The notes beneath the pieces were generated by a model. The model was given only the letters and a program-made list of their open reading frames with translations, did no database searches and was not told the origin of the DNA. The position numbers and the translations under genes are program-made. From the NCBI GenBank assembly GCA_017458625.1, contig JAFTAH010000127.1, positions 1 to 50,880 of the forward strand: DNA of 50,880 nucleotides, written 5' to 3'. Shown here in pieces: positions 35,901 to 44,582 of this stretch; position 1 is the first letter of the stretch, and each line of letters starts with the position of its first letter. Source of the stretch: Kiritimatiellia bacterium. Its GTDB lineage: Bacteria; Verrucomicrobiota; Kiritimatiellia; CAIQIC01; Lenti-01.

Positions 35901-37554
35901 GCTCGTCTCCTTCACCCGTTGAAGCCACATCCACCGATTTGGCCCGTCCCTGCCGGGTGGAGGCGGCGCGGCGGCGGTCGAGGAGAAGCTTGTATTCGAC
36001 GGAGTCGGCCAGGGCCTGCCAGGAGGCCTCAATGATGTTGGCGCTGACGCCGACGGTGCCCCAGCGGTGGTGGCCGTCGGAGGATTCGATGAGGACGCGC
36101 GTGGTCGCGCGGGTCGCCGTCTCGGGATCCAGGATGCGGACGTGGTAGTCCTCGAGCACCACGCTGTCGATGGCCGGGTAGAAGCGGCGCAGGCCCTTGC
36201 GCAGGGCGTCGTTGAGGGCATCGACAGGGCCCGCACCTTCGCCGGCCGCCAGCTCGGTCTCGCCATTCACCGCCACCTTGAGAGTGGCCACGGTCGTCAC
36301 GCCCTCGGACGCGCTGTCCTTCTGCACCATCACGCTAAACCCCAACAGGTCGAAGAAGGCATGATGGCTGTTCATCGTGCGCTCCACCAGCAGCCGGAAC
36401 GAGCCATCGGCAGACTCGAAACGGTAGCCGTCCGACTCCATCGTCTTCAGCTGCCGCAGCACTTCGCGCACACCGTCGTCGCCCTCGGGCAGATCCGCGC
36501 CCAGCTCCTCGGCCTTGAGGCGCACGTTGTCCTCACCCGCCAGCCCGCTCACCAGCACGCGGCGCCGATTCCCCACCGCCCCCGGGTCGATGTGCTCGAA
36601 GGTTTCCGGCGACTTGGTCACCGCATCGACATGCATGCCGGCCTTATGGGTGAAGGCGTTGGCCCCGACGTAGGGACGGCCCTCGTCCGGTCGCCGGTCC
36701 AGCAGCTCGTCGAGCAGGCGCGACAGCGCACGCAGGTCCACCAGATGGGGGCCGCATTCCATCTGCACGCCCATCTTCAACGCCAGATTGGGCAAGATCG
36801 AGCACAAGTCGGCGTTGCCCACGCGCTCGCCATAGCCGTTGAAGGTCCCCTGGACGAGCCGTGCGCCCGCCCGCACCGCCGCCAGGGTTCCCGCCACCGC
36901 CACATCCGAATCGTTATGCAGATGCACGCCCACGATGGTCTCCGGGAATTGCGCGCAAACTGCCCGCACGCCCGCCGCCACCTCCCACGGCATCCGGCCG
37001 CCGTTCGTGTCGCAGAGCACCACCCGCGACGCTCCCGCCGCCACCGCCGCGCCCACCACCTCCAGCGCGTACGCCGCGTCTGTCGTCCACCCATCGAAGA
37101 AATGCTCGGCGTCGAACACCACCTCCCGGCCCCGCTCCCGCAGCAAGGCCACAGACTCCTCCACCATCGCCAGGTTTTCTGCTGGCTCAACCTGTAGCAC
37201 CACCTCCACCTGCGAACGACTCGCCTTTCCCACCAGCGTCACCACCGGGGCCTTCGTCCGCAGCAGCCCCTGCAAGCCCGGATCCTCCGCCGCCGTACAC
37301 CCCGGACTCCGCGTCCGGCCGAACGCCGCCAGCCGTGCATTCCGCCACGGCAACCCGCCCAAGTCCTGATAGAACCCCTCCCCCTCCCCGCGACCCGGCA
37401 CCAGCACCCCCTCCACGAAATCCACACTGAACTCGTCCAATGCCCCCGCAAACCGCAGCGCCCCCGAGGGCGAAAACGAAATTCCGGCCCCCTGCGCCCC
37501 GTCTCGCAACGTCGTGTCGTACACCTCCACCCGCTGGCCATTCGTCTCGTTCAT
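35893..37554 (-). CDS. cimA: Citramalate synthase
   Basis: Condenses pyruvate with acetyl-CoA to (R)-citramalate, an entry to isoleucine by the pyruvate route. The HMGL-like TIM barrel is complete: VYDTTLRDGAQ (about 10-20, metal and substrate binding), VGVHLHNDSDVA (about 212, HxH metal ligands), GTFNGYGERVGNADL (about 240). A LeuA-type dimerisation/regulatory domain fills the C-terminal third (about 400-520). At 553 residues it fits the long citramalate-synthase group (TIGR00977) better than LeuA. Upstream is a strong promoter; the gene overlaps the first GT-C-like gene by 8 bp, so amino-acid synthesis and membrane transferases are cotranscribed, for no clear reason. Confidence 0.93.
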   Translation of the reverse strand: MNETNGQRVEVYDTTLRDGAQGAGISFSPSGALRFAGALDEFSVDFVEGVLVPGRGEGEGFYQDLGGLPWRNARLAAFGRTRSPGCTAAEDPGLQGLLRTKAPVVTLVGKASRSQVEVVLQVEPAENLAMVEESVALLRERGREVVFDAEHFFDGWTTDAAYALEVVGAAVAAGASRVVLCDTNGGRMPWEVAAGVRAVCAQFPETIVGVHLHNDSDVAVAGTLAAVRAGARLVQGTFNGYGERVGNADLCSILPNLALKMGVQMECGPHLVDLRALSRLLDELLDRRPDEGRPYVGANAFTHKAGMHVDAVTKSPETFEHIDPGAVGNRRRVLVSGLAGEDNVRLKAEELGADLPEGDDGVREVLRQLKTMESDGYRFESADGSFRLLVERTMNSHHAFFDLLGFSVMVQKDSASEGVTTVATLKVAVNGETELAAGEGAGPVDALNDALRKGLRRFYPAIDSVVLEDYHVRILDPETATRATTRVLIESSDGHHRWGTVGVSANIIEASWQALADSVEYKLLLDRRRAASTRQGRAKSVDVASTGEGDEHE

Positions 37555-37581
37555 GCTGTCTGCTCTCCTCGCAAGGCTTTC

Positions 37582-37611
37582 ATTCTACCCCTCCCCCTCC
37601 CCGCTCGTCAA
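37582..37611 (-). promoter_or_regulatory. Sigma70-like promoter of the cimA operon
   Basis: Minus strand: TTGACG (37611-37606), an 18-base spacer made almost only of G and A, then TAGAAT (37587-37582), about 28 bases before the cimA ATG. Confidence 0.7.
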
Positions 37612-37740
37612 TTCTTCCGCCCCAATCCCCCCGCACTTTTGCCTCACGCCAGCCAGAGGAAGAGACATCGGATCAAAGGCGGCCACGGCGACGGCAAGGC
37701 TGGGGCGGGGAGGACAATGTACGGAGACACGGGGGGGCAC

Positions 37741-37767
37741 AAAAAAACCCCGCCGGGAAGAGCGGGG
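37741..37767 (-). terminator. Rho-independent terminator after rpsI
   Basis: Minus strand CCCCGC, an 8-base loop, GCGGGG, then seven T residues. It lies 20 bp beyond the rpsI stop. Confidence 0.93.
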
Positions 37768-37786
37768 CCGTGTCGAGCATCGCGGC

Positions 37787-38188
37787 TTAGCGCTTGCTGA
37801 ACTGGAAGCGCTTGCGGGCGCCGGGACGACCGGGCTTCTTGCGCTCCTTCATGCGAGGGTCGCGGGTGAGGAAGCCAGCCTTCTTGAGGAGAGGGCGGAA
37901 CGTCTCGTCGACCTGCAGGAGGGCGCGGCTAATGCCGTGGCGCAGGGCCCCGGCCTGGCCGGCGACGCCACCGCCATCGCAGAGGGCGACCACATCGTAC
38001 TTGCCAACCGACTCGATGGCCTTGAAGGGCGCCTCGATGACGAGCTGGAGGTCGATGGTGGGGAAGTATTCCTTGTAGTTGCGGCCGTTGACGGTGATTT
38101 CACCGGTTCCGGGCATGAGACGGACGCGGGAGACGGCGGTCTTGCGGCGACCGGTGGCGGCGTATTCGACTTCAGACTTGTTGGCCAT
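37787..38188 (-). CDS. rpsI: 30S ribosomal protein S9
   Basis: The 133-residue product has the S9 signature [14 protein letters not shown] near the N-terminus, [19 protein letters not shown] in the middle and the basic tail [28 protein letters not shown] end with the final SKR that reaches the ribosomal P site. It lies 9 bp after rplM, the usual rplM-rpsI pair, and ends in a strong terminator. Confidence 0.99.
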   Translation of the reverse strand: MANKSEVEYAATGRRKTAVSRVRLMPGTGEITVNGRNYKEYFPTIDLQLVIEAPFKAIESVGKYDVVALCDGGGVAGQAGALRHGISRALLQVDETFRPLLKKAGFLTRDPRMKERKKPGRPGARKRFQFSKR

Positions 38189-38197
38189 GGTGCGCTC

Positions 38198-38623
38198 CTA
38201 TTCGATGGTCTGGGGATTCTGGGCCGCATGGGGATGCTCGGCGCCAGGATAGAGCTTGAGGCGCTTGATCAGCTGGCGGCTGAGACGGTTCTTGGGGAGC
38301 ATGCCGCGGACGGCGTTGTAGATGATGTAGTTGGGATTCGTCGCGCGCATCTTGGCGGCGGGGGTCTCCGTGTAGCCGCCCTGGTAGCGGGTGTACTTCG
38401 CGTAGGTCTTCTTCTCTTCCTTGCTGCCGGTGAGGAGGACCTTGGCGGTGTTGACGACGACGACGAAGTCGCCCATATCCATGTGCGGAGTGAAGTCGAC
38501 CTTCCCGCGACCGCGGAGGAGGTTGCAGAGCGTGACCGCGAGGCGGCCCGCAGGCTTGCCGGCGGCGTCGATCAGATACCACCGATGCTGAATTTCGTCA
38601 GCTTTGGGCAATGTGGTTTTCAT
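38198..38623 (-). CDS. rplM: 50S ribosomal protein L13
   Basis: The ATG at 38623 follows AGAAGAAGAG and gives the normal 141-residue length; the frame is open further upstream without support. Signatures seen are RWYLIDAAGKPAGRLA, GDFVVVVNTAKVLLTG, YTRYQGGYTE and AVRGMLPKNRLSRQLIKRLKLYPG. First gene of the rplM-rpsI operon. Confidence 0.99.
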   Translation of the reverse strand: MKTTLPKADEIQHRWYLIDAAGKPAGRLAVTLCNLLRGRGKVDFTPHMDMGDFVVVVNTAKVLLTGSKEEKKTYAKYTRYQGGYTETPAAKMRATNPNYIIYNAVRGMLPKNRLSRQLIKRLKLYPGAEHPHAAQNPQTIE

Positions 38624-38689
38624 TACTCTTCTTCTAGGGGTTGACGTGTATTGAATCCACCTCTTGCAGCCGGCGATTCGGTTTTCCGA

Positions 38690-38775
38690 CGCGGGAGGGC
38701 CTCCGAGTGCCGTTGGGCCGCCCGGAACTCCCGGACGGGGCCGCCGCCGGAGGTTACCGCCTCCGAGGATGCCCG
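38690..38775. other. GC-rich hairpins between tRNA-Asn and rplM
   Basis: Two stem-loops lie here: CCGcCCGG/CCGGaCGG around AACT (about 38720-38741), and CGGAGG/CCTCCG around GGTTAC-type bases (about 38750-38768). The block GCCTCCGAG-TGCC recurs at both ends of the tract (38699 and 38759). No T-run follows, so it is not a standard terminator; it could be an L13 leader structure or a repeat remnant. Confidence 0.4.
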
Positions 38776-38788
38776 GCATACAAGGAAA

Positions 38789-38863
38789 TGGCTCCGCAGG
38801 CAGGGCTCGAACCTGCAACCTAGTGGTTAACAGCCACCCGCTCTACCATTGAGCTACTGCGGA
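38789..38863 (-). tRNA. tRNA-Asn (anticodon GTT)
   Basis: Acceptor stem TCCGCAG/CTGCGGA, D-arm AGCTCAATGGTAGAGC, anticodon loop CTGTTAACC giving GTT, T-loop GGTTCGAGCCC, discriminator G and encoded CCA at the 3' end (38791-38789). Sequence is close to the usual bacterial tRNA-Asn. It is directed towards rplM. Confidence 0.96.
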
Positions 38864-38877
38864 ACCGAACGCGGGTG

Positions 38878-38905
38878 ACTTTATCGTATTTTTCCCGAGA
38901 GTCAA
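38878..38905 (-). promoter_or_regulatory. Sigma70-like promoter of tRNA-Asn
   Basis: Minus strand: TTGACT (38905-38900), a 16-base spacer, TAAAGT (38883-38878), 15 bases before the tRNA. An overlapping TGGACT/TACGAT pair is also possible. The remaining bases up to 39119 hold nothing I recognise. Confidence 0.55.
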
Positions 38906-39119
38906 GTCCAGTTTTTGAAAAAATTGAGTCCGCATCCGCCTTGCTCCGCTTTTGTCCCGGCTGGCCCCTTCCCCCTTCGTCCTGCCTGGCTGCTCCATGT
39001 CCGCGCAGCCCCGGCATATTTCCGAGCTTTCCAATTCCGCGCATCCCGCGTAGACTCCCCTCCGTTGCCTCCCCAAGGCTTGTGAGTTTACGGTAGAATT
39101 CTAGGAATATTGCGATTTT

Positions 39120-40808
39120 ATGCCCGCCCCGTCCCTGCCGCCCGCCCCCCTCGCCGATGCCCCCGGCTGGCCGGCTGAAGCCATCTGGTACCAGGTCTTT
39201 CCCGAACGCTTCGCCAATGGCTGCCCGGCCTCCAACCCCACCGCCGAGGACGCCCAGGTACCCGCCGACCGCTTCCCCGCCTGGCACATCCGCCCCTGGG
39301 AGCAGCCCTGGGACGCCCTCGACGACTGGGGGCAGCCCGTCCCCGGCGACCGCACGTTCTTTTCCACCGTCTACCATCGCCGATATGGCGGCGACCTCGT
39401 GGGCCTGCGCGCCAAGCTCCCCTATCTCCGCGAGCTGGGCGTCAACGCGCTCTACCTCAACCCCATCTTCCACGCCCCCTCCCTGCACAAGTACGACGCC
39501 ACGAGCCTCCACCACGTCGATCCCACCCTCGGTCCCGACCGCGCCGGCGACCTCGCGCTCCTGGCCGCCGCCCACGAAACGCCCGATCCCGCCACCTGGG
39601 TCTGGACCGCCGCCGACCGCTTCCTGGTCGACCTCCTCGACGAGGCCCATGCCCTCGGCTTCCACGTCATCCTCGATGGCGTCTTCAATCATTGCGGACG
39701 CAGCTTCTTCGCCTTCCGCGACCTGCTCGCCCGGGGCCGCGCCTCGCCCTACGCCAGCTGGTTCCAGATTCGCCGCTGGCACCCCGCTGGCACCTTCGAC
39801 TACGCGGCCTGGGACGGCCCCAACGGCAGTCTTCCCGCCTTTGCCCGCGCCCCCGGCGACGACGACCTGGCCCCCGGCCCCCGCCGCTACATCTTCTATG
39901 TGACCTCCCGCTGGGTCCGTCCCGCCCCCGACGGCATCCCCCGCCGCGGCATCGATGGCTGGCGCCTGGACGTGGCCTACTGCCTGCCCCACGGCTTCTG
40001 GCGCGCCTGGCATGACCATCTCCGCTCGCTCCTCCCGGACGCCTACACCACGGCGGAACTCGTCGGCCCCTCCCAGGACTACGTCCGCCCCGGCGAATTC
40101 GCCGCCGCGATGAACTACGAATGGCTCTTCCCGACCCTCGGCTTCTTCACGCCCTCGCCGCGCGCCCTGGACGCCGACGCCTTCATGGAGCGCATCCTGC
40201 GCCTCCACGCCCGCCATCCTTTCCCGACGCTTCTGCGCATGCAGAACCTCCTCGAATCCCACGACACCGGACGCGTCCTGACCCTCTTCCAGTCGTCCGC
40301 CCCGCCTTTCGACACCTGGGAGCCATATTTCTCCTATGCCCGCCAGCAGGCCAACCCCGCCCTCGACGTCTCGGCACCCGGTTCCGAAGCCCTTGGACGC
40401 CTCCGCCTGGCCGCATTCTGGCAATTCACGGCCCCCGGCGCCCCCATGCTCTACTACGGCACCGAGCTTGGACTCTGGGGGGCCAACGACCCCTCCTGCC
40501 GCCAGCCCATGCCCTGGACGCGCCACCCCGGCTCGCCCCTCTTCGCCTACTACCAGCGCCTCTGCGCCCTCCGGTCCGCCCAGCCCGCCCTGCGCCGCGG
40601 CACCTTCCAGTTCCTGCCCGCTCCGAGTCCCCGCGCCGTCCACTACACCCGCACCCTCGCCCCGACCACCCTCCACGCCTGGATCAACTGCTCCGACGTC
40701 CCCCTGCCCCTGCCCGTCCCCGTCTCCCCGCTCTTTGCCACCTGTCCCCTCCCGCCCGACGCCTCCCTTGCCGTCCTCCCCCCCTTCTCCGCCCTCCTCC
40801 ACGCCTGA
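39120..40808 (+). CDS. Neopullulanase/cyclomaltodextrinase-like GH13 glycosidase
   Basis: The 562-residue protein has no signal peptide and begins directly in the barrel at EAIWYQVFPERFANG. The four GH13 motifs are complete: DGVFNHCG (about 187), GWRLDVAY (nucleophile D about 283), TTAELVG (acid/base E about 313) and LLESHDTGR (about 381). The QVFPERF start and the motif wording point to the GH13_20-like maltogenic amylase/neopullulanase group, but the usual N-terminal dimerisation domain (about 120 residues) is absent. Inferred role: cytoplasmic hydrolysis of imported malto-oligosaccharides made by the exported double-GH13 enzyme. It is a lone plus-strand gene between divergent tRNA-Asn and convergent purU (10 bp apart). 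No clear ribosome binding site precedes the ATG. Confidence 0.93.
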   Translation: MPAPSLPPAPLADAPGWPAEAIWYQVFPERFANGCPASNPTAEDAQVPADRFPAWHIRPWEQPWDALDDWGQPVPGDRTFFSTVYHRRYGGDLVGLRAKLPYLRELGVNALYLNPIFHAPSLHKYDATSLHHVDPTLGPDRAGDLALLAAAHETPDPATWVWTAADRFLVDLLDEAHALGFHVILDGVFNHCGRSFFAFRDLLARGRASPYASWFQIRRWHPAGTFDYAAWDGPNGSLPAFARAPGDDDLAPGPRRYIFYVTSRWVRPAPDGIPRRGIDGWRLDVAYCLPHGFWRAWHDHLRSLLPDAYTTAELVGPSQDYVRPGEFAAAMNYEWLFPTLGFFTPSPRALDADAFMERILRLHARHPFPTLLRMQNLLESHDTGRVLTLFQSSAPPFDTWEPYFSYARQQANPALDVSAPGSEALGRLRLAAFWQFTAPGAPMLYYGTELGLWGANDPSCRQPMPWTRHPGSPLFAYYQRLCALRSAQPALRRGTFQFLPAPSPRAVHYTRTLAPTTLHAWINCSDVPLPLPVPVSPLFATCPLPPDASLAVLPPFSALLHA

Positions 40809-40818
40809 TGGCTTCGGT

Positions 40819-41685
40819 TCAGTTGCCGAAGATGATGGTCCGCCGCCCGTGCACCAGGATGTGGTGCAGCAGGTGATGGCGCACCGCGCGGGCCAGCACG
40901 ATCTTCTCGAGGTCGGCGCCCAGCCGCGTCCAGTCGGCGACCGTGCCGCGATGGGACACGCGGACGACATCCTGCTCGATGATGGGCCCTTCGTCGAGGT
41001 TCTCGGTCGCGTAGTGAGCCGTCGCCCCGATGATCTTCACGCCCCGGTCGTGCGCCGCCTGGTAGGGCCGCGCCCCGGCGAACGCCGGCAGGAAGGAGTG
41101 GTGGATGTTGATGATCCGCATGGGGAAGGCGCGGATGAACGCCGGCGACAGAATCTGCATGTAGCGCGCCAGAATCACGAGGTCGATGCCGGCCTCCTGC
41201 AGCAACTTGATCTGCAACGGCTCCTGCTGGTCGCGCGTAGCCGCCGTGACCGGGATGCAGTGGAACGGCAGGTTGTGGCGCTCGGCCAGCGGCCGCAGGT
41301 CCTCGTGGTTGGACAGCACCAGCACCGGCTCGCACGGCCATTCCCCGGATTCGGTGCGCGACAGGATGTCGTACAGGCAGTGGGCCTGCCGCGAGACGAG
41401 AATGGCGATGCGCGGCCGCCGTAGCGTGTCGTGGAACGTGTACTGGATCTGGTATTCCATCGCCAGCGGCGTGAACGCGGACGGAAAGTCGGGCAACGGG
41501 ATGTCGAAGCCGTCCAGCGCCCATTCGATGCGGGCGAAGAAGATGCCCTCGTCATGGTCAACGTACTGGTCGAACGACAGGATGTTGCCGTGATGCGCGA
41601 AAAGAAACGCGGACAGGGCGGCGACAATCCCCTGGCGGTCGGGGCAGGAGAGCAGCAGGATGGCGGAGGGGATGGAGGCAGTCAT
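40819..41685 (-). CDS. purU: Formyltetrahydrofolate deformylase
   Basis: Hydrolyses 10-formyltetrahydrofolate to formate and tetrahydrofolate, balancing the one-carbon pool. N-terminal ACT domain (about 1-90, AILLLSCPDRQGIVAALSAF) and C-terminal formyltransferase-like domain with INIHHSFLPAF (about 195-205), GATAHY and the catalytic-aspartate segment LDEGPIIEQDV (about 230-240). Length (288) and all signatures are normal for PurU, which differs from PurN by the ACT domain. It follows the EEP gene by 71 bp on the same strand. Confidence 0.97.
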   Translation of the reverse strand: MTASIPSAILLLSCPDRQGIVAALSAFLFAHHGNILSFDQYVDHDEGIFFARIEWALDGFDIPLPDFPSAFTPLAMEYQIQYTFHDTLRRPRIAILVSRQAHCLYDILSRTESGEWPCEPVLVLSNHEDLRPLAERHNLPFHCIPVTAATRDQQEPLQIKLLQEAGIDLVILARYMQILSPAFIRAFPMRIINIHHSFLPAFAGARPYQAAHDRGVKIIGATAHYATENLDEGPIIEQDVVRVSHRGTVADWTRLGADLEKIVLARAVRHHLLHHILVHGRRTIIFGN

Positions 41686-41756
41686 GGCGATTTCCGGTGG
41701 AACTTGAGGACTCGTGGGATGCCCAGCGCCGTCCGTCCCTTCACCTGGGGAGACGG

Positions 41757-42938
41757 TCAGTCGTTGGTGGGCAGCGCGGGCGGGATGCGGGTGGTAATGT
41801 CAAGCAGCGGGGCGGAGGACGCACGGTCGGCGGCGGAGAAGGTGGCCACCAGCGGCCGATGGTCCGAGGCAATCGGCAGATGCTGCGCTTCCGGGATATA
41901 GGTCTTCTGGGGAATGGTCTCGGGCAGGAGTCCCTCCGAGACCAGCATGTAGTCGATGCGGGTATAGGAGTCGTCGGCGTTGCGCCGGGTCCAGGCGGCT
42001 CCGGAGGCATCGGTCGGCCGGATGTCGTACAGGATGGACTGTCCCTTCTCCTTGGTGATGGTGCGCAACGGGGCCGAGGACGGGTCGTCGTTGAGGTCGC
42101 CCACCACCAGCAGGTTATCGTTGGGATTCTCGCGGAGAGCCGCCCGGACGTGATTGCCCAGCAGCCGCGCCTCGTTGCGGCGCATCTCGGGCGCCCCGAA
42201 CGAGTGGAACACCTTGCTCTTGAGGTGGGCCCCCAGAATGTGGAGCGTATAGGCCGAGTTGATCTGGATCTTCACGTCGAGGAACCCGCGCATGACGGGG
42301 AACTGGGCCGGTCCGATCGTATAGGTGTCATCCACGTGGGAATCGTTCGCGACAATCGGGAAGCGGCTGAGCAGCGCCAGGTTGAGGTCATGCTTGCCGC
42401 GGCGCAGATAGGCATCGTAGGCATAGCCGGTGAGCCCCGCCTCGCGCAGGCGGAACTGGAACTCGGCCCACGCGTCGGGCCCGCCCATCTCCTGGACGAC
42501 GAGGATATCCGGACTCGCCAGGCGGATGGTCTCGATCAGGGCGGCCGTCTCCTCCGCTGGCTTCGGCACGAGGATCGAGCTGTCGCCCGGGCTCGGCCGC
42601 AGCCCGTACTGGTGCACGTTGAAGGTCATCACGGACACCTCGCCATAGCCGGCGAAGCGCTCGGCATAGGGCGACGGAATCGCCGGCCGGGCCGGTCCCG
42701 ACCCCGCCGGTGGCGCCACGGGCTGGGACTGGGACACGGGCGCGTCCGCCCCTCCCGCGACCTCCCCGCCCAGGCTGCCGGACGCCGCGCCCCCGTCGTC
42801 GGCCGTTGCCACCACCTCGCCGCCCGGCGGCGTCTCGTCCGGCTCCTCCGGCGCGCACGCGAGGCACGCCAGCAAAACCCCCGCGAGGAGCGCAGGGAAA
42901 GTGCCGGTCTTCCACGGCATGGCAACGGGTTTCGGCAT
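41757..42938 (-). CDS. Exported endonuclease/exonuclease/phosphatase-family lipoprotein
   Basis: The N-terminus is a lipoprotein signal (lipobox VLLAC, about residue 22-26), followed by an acidic, alanine/glycine/proline-rich linker to about 95. The EEP fold has all its signature positions: MTFNVHQY (Asn), VVQEMGG (Glu), GAHLKSK (His), GDLNDDPSS (Asp/Asn), RIDYMLVS and SDHRPLVA (Asp-His). Such proteins hydrolyse phosphodiester bonds in nucleic acids or phosphoinositide-like substrates. A membrane-anchored extracytoplasmic form suggests nucleic-acid scavenging. It lies 45 bp after the TPR gene and before purU on the same strand. An ATG seven codons later is an alternative start. Confidence 0.85.
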   Translation of the reverse strand: MPKPVAMPWKTGTFPALLAGVLLACLACAPEEPDETPPGGEVVATADDGGAASGSLGGEVAGGADAPVSQSQPVAPPAGSGPARPAIPSPYAERFAGYGEVSVMTFNVHQYGLRPSPGDSSILVPKPAEETAALIETIRLASPDILVVQEMGGPDAWAEFQFRLREAGLTGYAYDAYLRRGKHDLNLALLSRFPIVANDSHVDDTYTIGPAQFPVMRGFLDVKIQINSAYTLHILGAHLKSKVFHSFGAPEMRRNEARLLGNHVRAALRENPNDNLLVVGDLNDDPSSAPLRTITKEKGQSILYDIRPTDASGAAWTRRNADDSYTRIDYMLVSEGLLPETIPQKTYIPEAQHLPIASDHRPLVATFSAADRASSAPLLDITTRIPPALPTND

Positions 42939-42983
42939 CGCGGCAGAATGCGGCGGCGGGCGCCTCTCGGACGCCCGTCCCGG

Positions 42984-44390
42984 CTAGGCGGTGGGCTGTC
43001 CGGCGGCGCGCCGCTTCGCGTAGTAGTCGTTGATGCGGGCGGAGACGTCCTTGTACTTGATGTCGTTCTCGTAGATCTGCTTGAAGTAGGCGACTGCCTC
43101 GTCGTCGCGTCCCATCTGGTCGGCCAGGATGCCCATCTGGTAGACGATGTCCTTCTTGGTCTCGTCCATGATGGTGAGCTCGCTGGCCGCCTTCTTGAGC
43201 TGCTCGAACGCGATGTCGGGCTGTCCCTTGCGGGTGAAGCAGAGTGCCAGATAGTAGAGCGCGCGCGTCCGGCGCTGCGGATTGCGCTGGGCCAGCTGGA
43301 ACTCCTCGATGGCGTTGTCGTCCAGCCCCCGCAGATAGCACTGGTAGCCGAACTCGTAGCGGAACTGCAAGTCGTTGGGATAGCGGCGCACCATCTCCTG
43401 GGCGTCCGCAAACACGAACTCGTCGCGCTCCTTCTGCCGGGCCTCCGCCGTGGCCGTGTCGCCGGCGGCCGTGGCCGCCTCGATGGCCGCGTCGAACTTC
43501 TTGACCTTGATGGCGGACGCCTGGCGCTCGATCTGCGGGTCGGGCCGCCCGGCCGCCTTGATGGCGTCGTCGAGGGCCTGGAGGGCGTCGTCGTAGCGCT
43601 TGGCGTTGACGTAGAGGTCGGCGAGCGCGCGGCGGAAGTTCATGTTCTGGGGTTCGCGCTCGATGTCCTTGAGGCGGGCCTTGATGAGGGCCTCGGTGTC
43701 GCTGGAGCCCTGGACGGACTTGTGCTCCTGCTCGAGCTGCTGGGCGAGCTTCTGGTCCTTGAGCTTCTTGCGGTAGTCGGACTTGGTGTCGTCCCAGTTG
43801 CCGTGCTTGATGGAGGCCACCGCCGCCGCGTCCTTCATGTCCTTGATGGCCTGCTGGTCGCTGGGGCGGAGCTGCGCGACGGTCGCATAGCAGTCGCGCG
43901 CAAGGGCGGGATCATTGTTGTCCATGTAGGCCTTCGCCAGCAGCCGCAGGAAGGGGACGTCCTTGGCGAAGTAGGGTTTGACGACCTCGAGCGTCTGGAT
44001 GGCGGCGGGCAGCATGTCCGCGCTCCGGGCCGCCGCGTCATAGAACTTGAGGAACGAGAGGTTGAGCGGGTCAAGCGCCATCAGCTTCTCGGCGGCGGCC
44101 AGCGCGGCCTTCGGGTCCTTGGCCAGCTTGCCCTGCCCGCCCATCAGCGTGAAGCAGCCCTTGATGGAGCTCAGCTGGTGCGTGGTCGCGGTGGGCTTCT
44201 TGGCCAGGGCCAGCTTGACCTGCGCGATGCGGAGATTCTTGCGGGCCAGCAGGAACGCCGGCTCCACGGCGATCACCTGGTCCAGCATCTTGAGCGCATA
44301 TTCGTTGTTGCCGCGCTCCAGGGCGGCCATGGACTTCTCGAACAGTTCGCGGGTCTTGCGGGGAAGTTTCTCGATGGTGGTTTCTTGCAT
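42984..44390 (-). CDS. Tetratricopeptide-repeat protein
   Basis: The ATG at 44390 follows AAGGAG; the upstream 30 codons of open frame are not supported. The 468-residue soluble protein starts MQETTIEKLPRKTRELFEKSM and is helical throughout, with TPR-like units at about 20-60, 90-190, 265-300 and 350-460 (e.g. RRALADLYVNAKRYDDALQALDDAI; YEFGYQCYLRGLDDNAIEEFQLAQ). A basic KKLKDQKLAQQLEQEHKSV stretch sits between. It has no signal peptide. TPR scaffolds mediate protein interactions; the partner is unknown. First gene of a probable operon with the EEP lipoprotein and purU. Confidence 0.88.
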   Translation of the reverse strand: MQETTIEKLPRKTRELFEKSMAALERGNNEYALKMLDQVIAVEPAFLLARKNLRIAQVKLALAKKPTATTHQLSSIKGCFTLMGGQGKLAKDPKAALAAAEKLMALDPLNLSFLKFYDAAARSADMLPAAIQTLEVVKPYFAKDVPFLRLLAKAYMDNNDPALARDCYATVAQLRPSDQQAIKDMKDAAAVASIKHGNWDDTKSDYRKKLKDQKLAQQLEQEHKSVQGSSDTEALIKARLKDIEREPQNMNFRRALADLYVNAKRYDDALQALDDAIKAAGRPDPQIERQASAIKVKKFDAAIEAATAAGDTATAEARQKERDEFVFADAQEMVRRYPNDLQFRYEFGYQCYLRGLDDNAIEEFQLAQRNPQRRTRALYYLALCFTRKGQPDIAFEQLKKAASELTIMDETKKDIVYQMGILADQMGRDDEAVAYFKQIYENDIKYKDVSARINDYYAKRRAAGQPTA

Positions 44391-44450
44391 GGGGCGTCTC
44401 CTTGGGGGGGCGTGGCGCAGGATCAGCCTTTCGCCGCCGCCTGTCCTCAC

Positions 44451-44480
44451 AGAATAGGCGCGACCCCCACGCCGGGGCAA
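44451..44480 (-). promoter_or_regulatory. Sigma70-like promoter of the TPR operon
   Basis: Minus strand: TTGCCC (44480-44475), an 18-base G-rich spacer, TATTCT (44456-44451), about 60 bases before the TPR ATG. Confidence 0.5.
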
Positions 44481-44516
44481 GCATGAAAAACGTCCCTTTT
44501 GTGGTTTGCCGCACGC

Positions 44517-44547
44517 AAAAGCCGCCCCCCGGTGCCCGGGGAGCGGC
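44517..44547 (-). terminator. Rho-independent terminator of the symporter gene
   Basis: Minus strand GCCGCTCCCCGG, short GCAC loop region, CCGGGGGGCGGC, then TTTT. It lies 36 bp beyond the symporter stop. Confidence 0.85.
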
Positions 44548-44582
44548 GTTTCCGGCCTTGGCGGCCCGTCTGGGCGAGGCCC

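Noticed and set aside
38690..38775. Rho-independent terminator of tRNA-Asn
   Set aside because: Hairpins are present but no T-run follows on the minus strand.
38820..40970. A 716-residue minus-strand frame opposite the cytoplasmic GH13
   Set aside because: Low-complexity Gly/Glu/Val product and overlap with tRNA-Asn; the plus strand encodes all four GH13 motifs.
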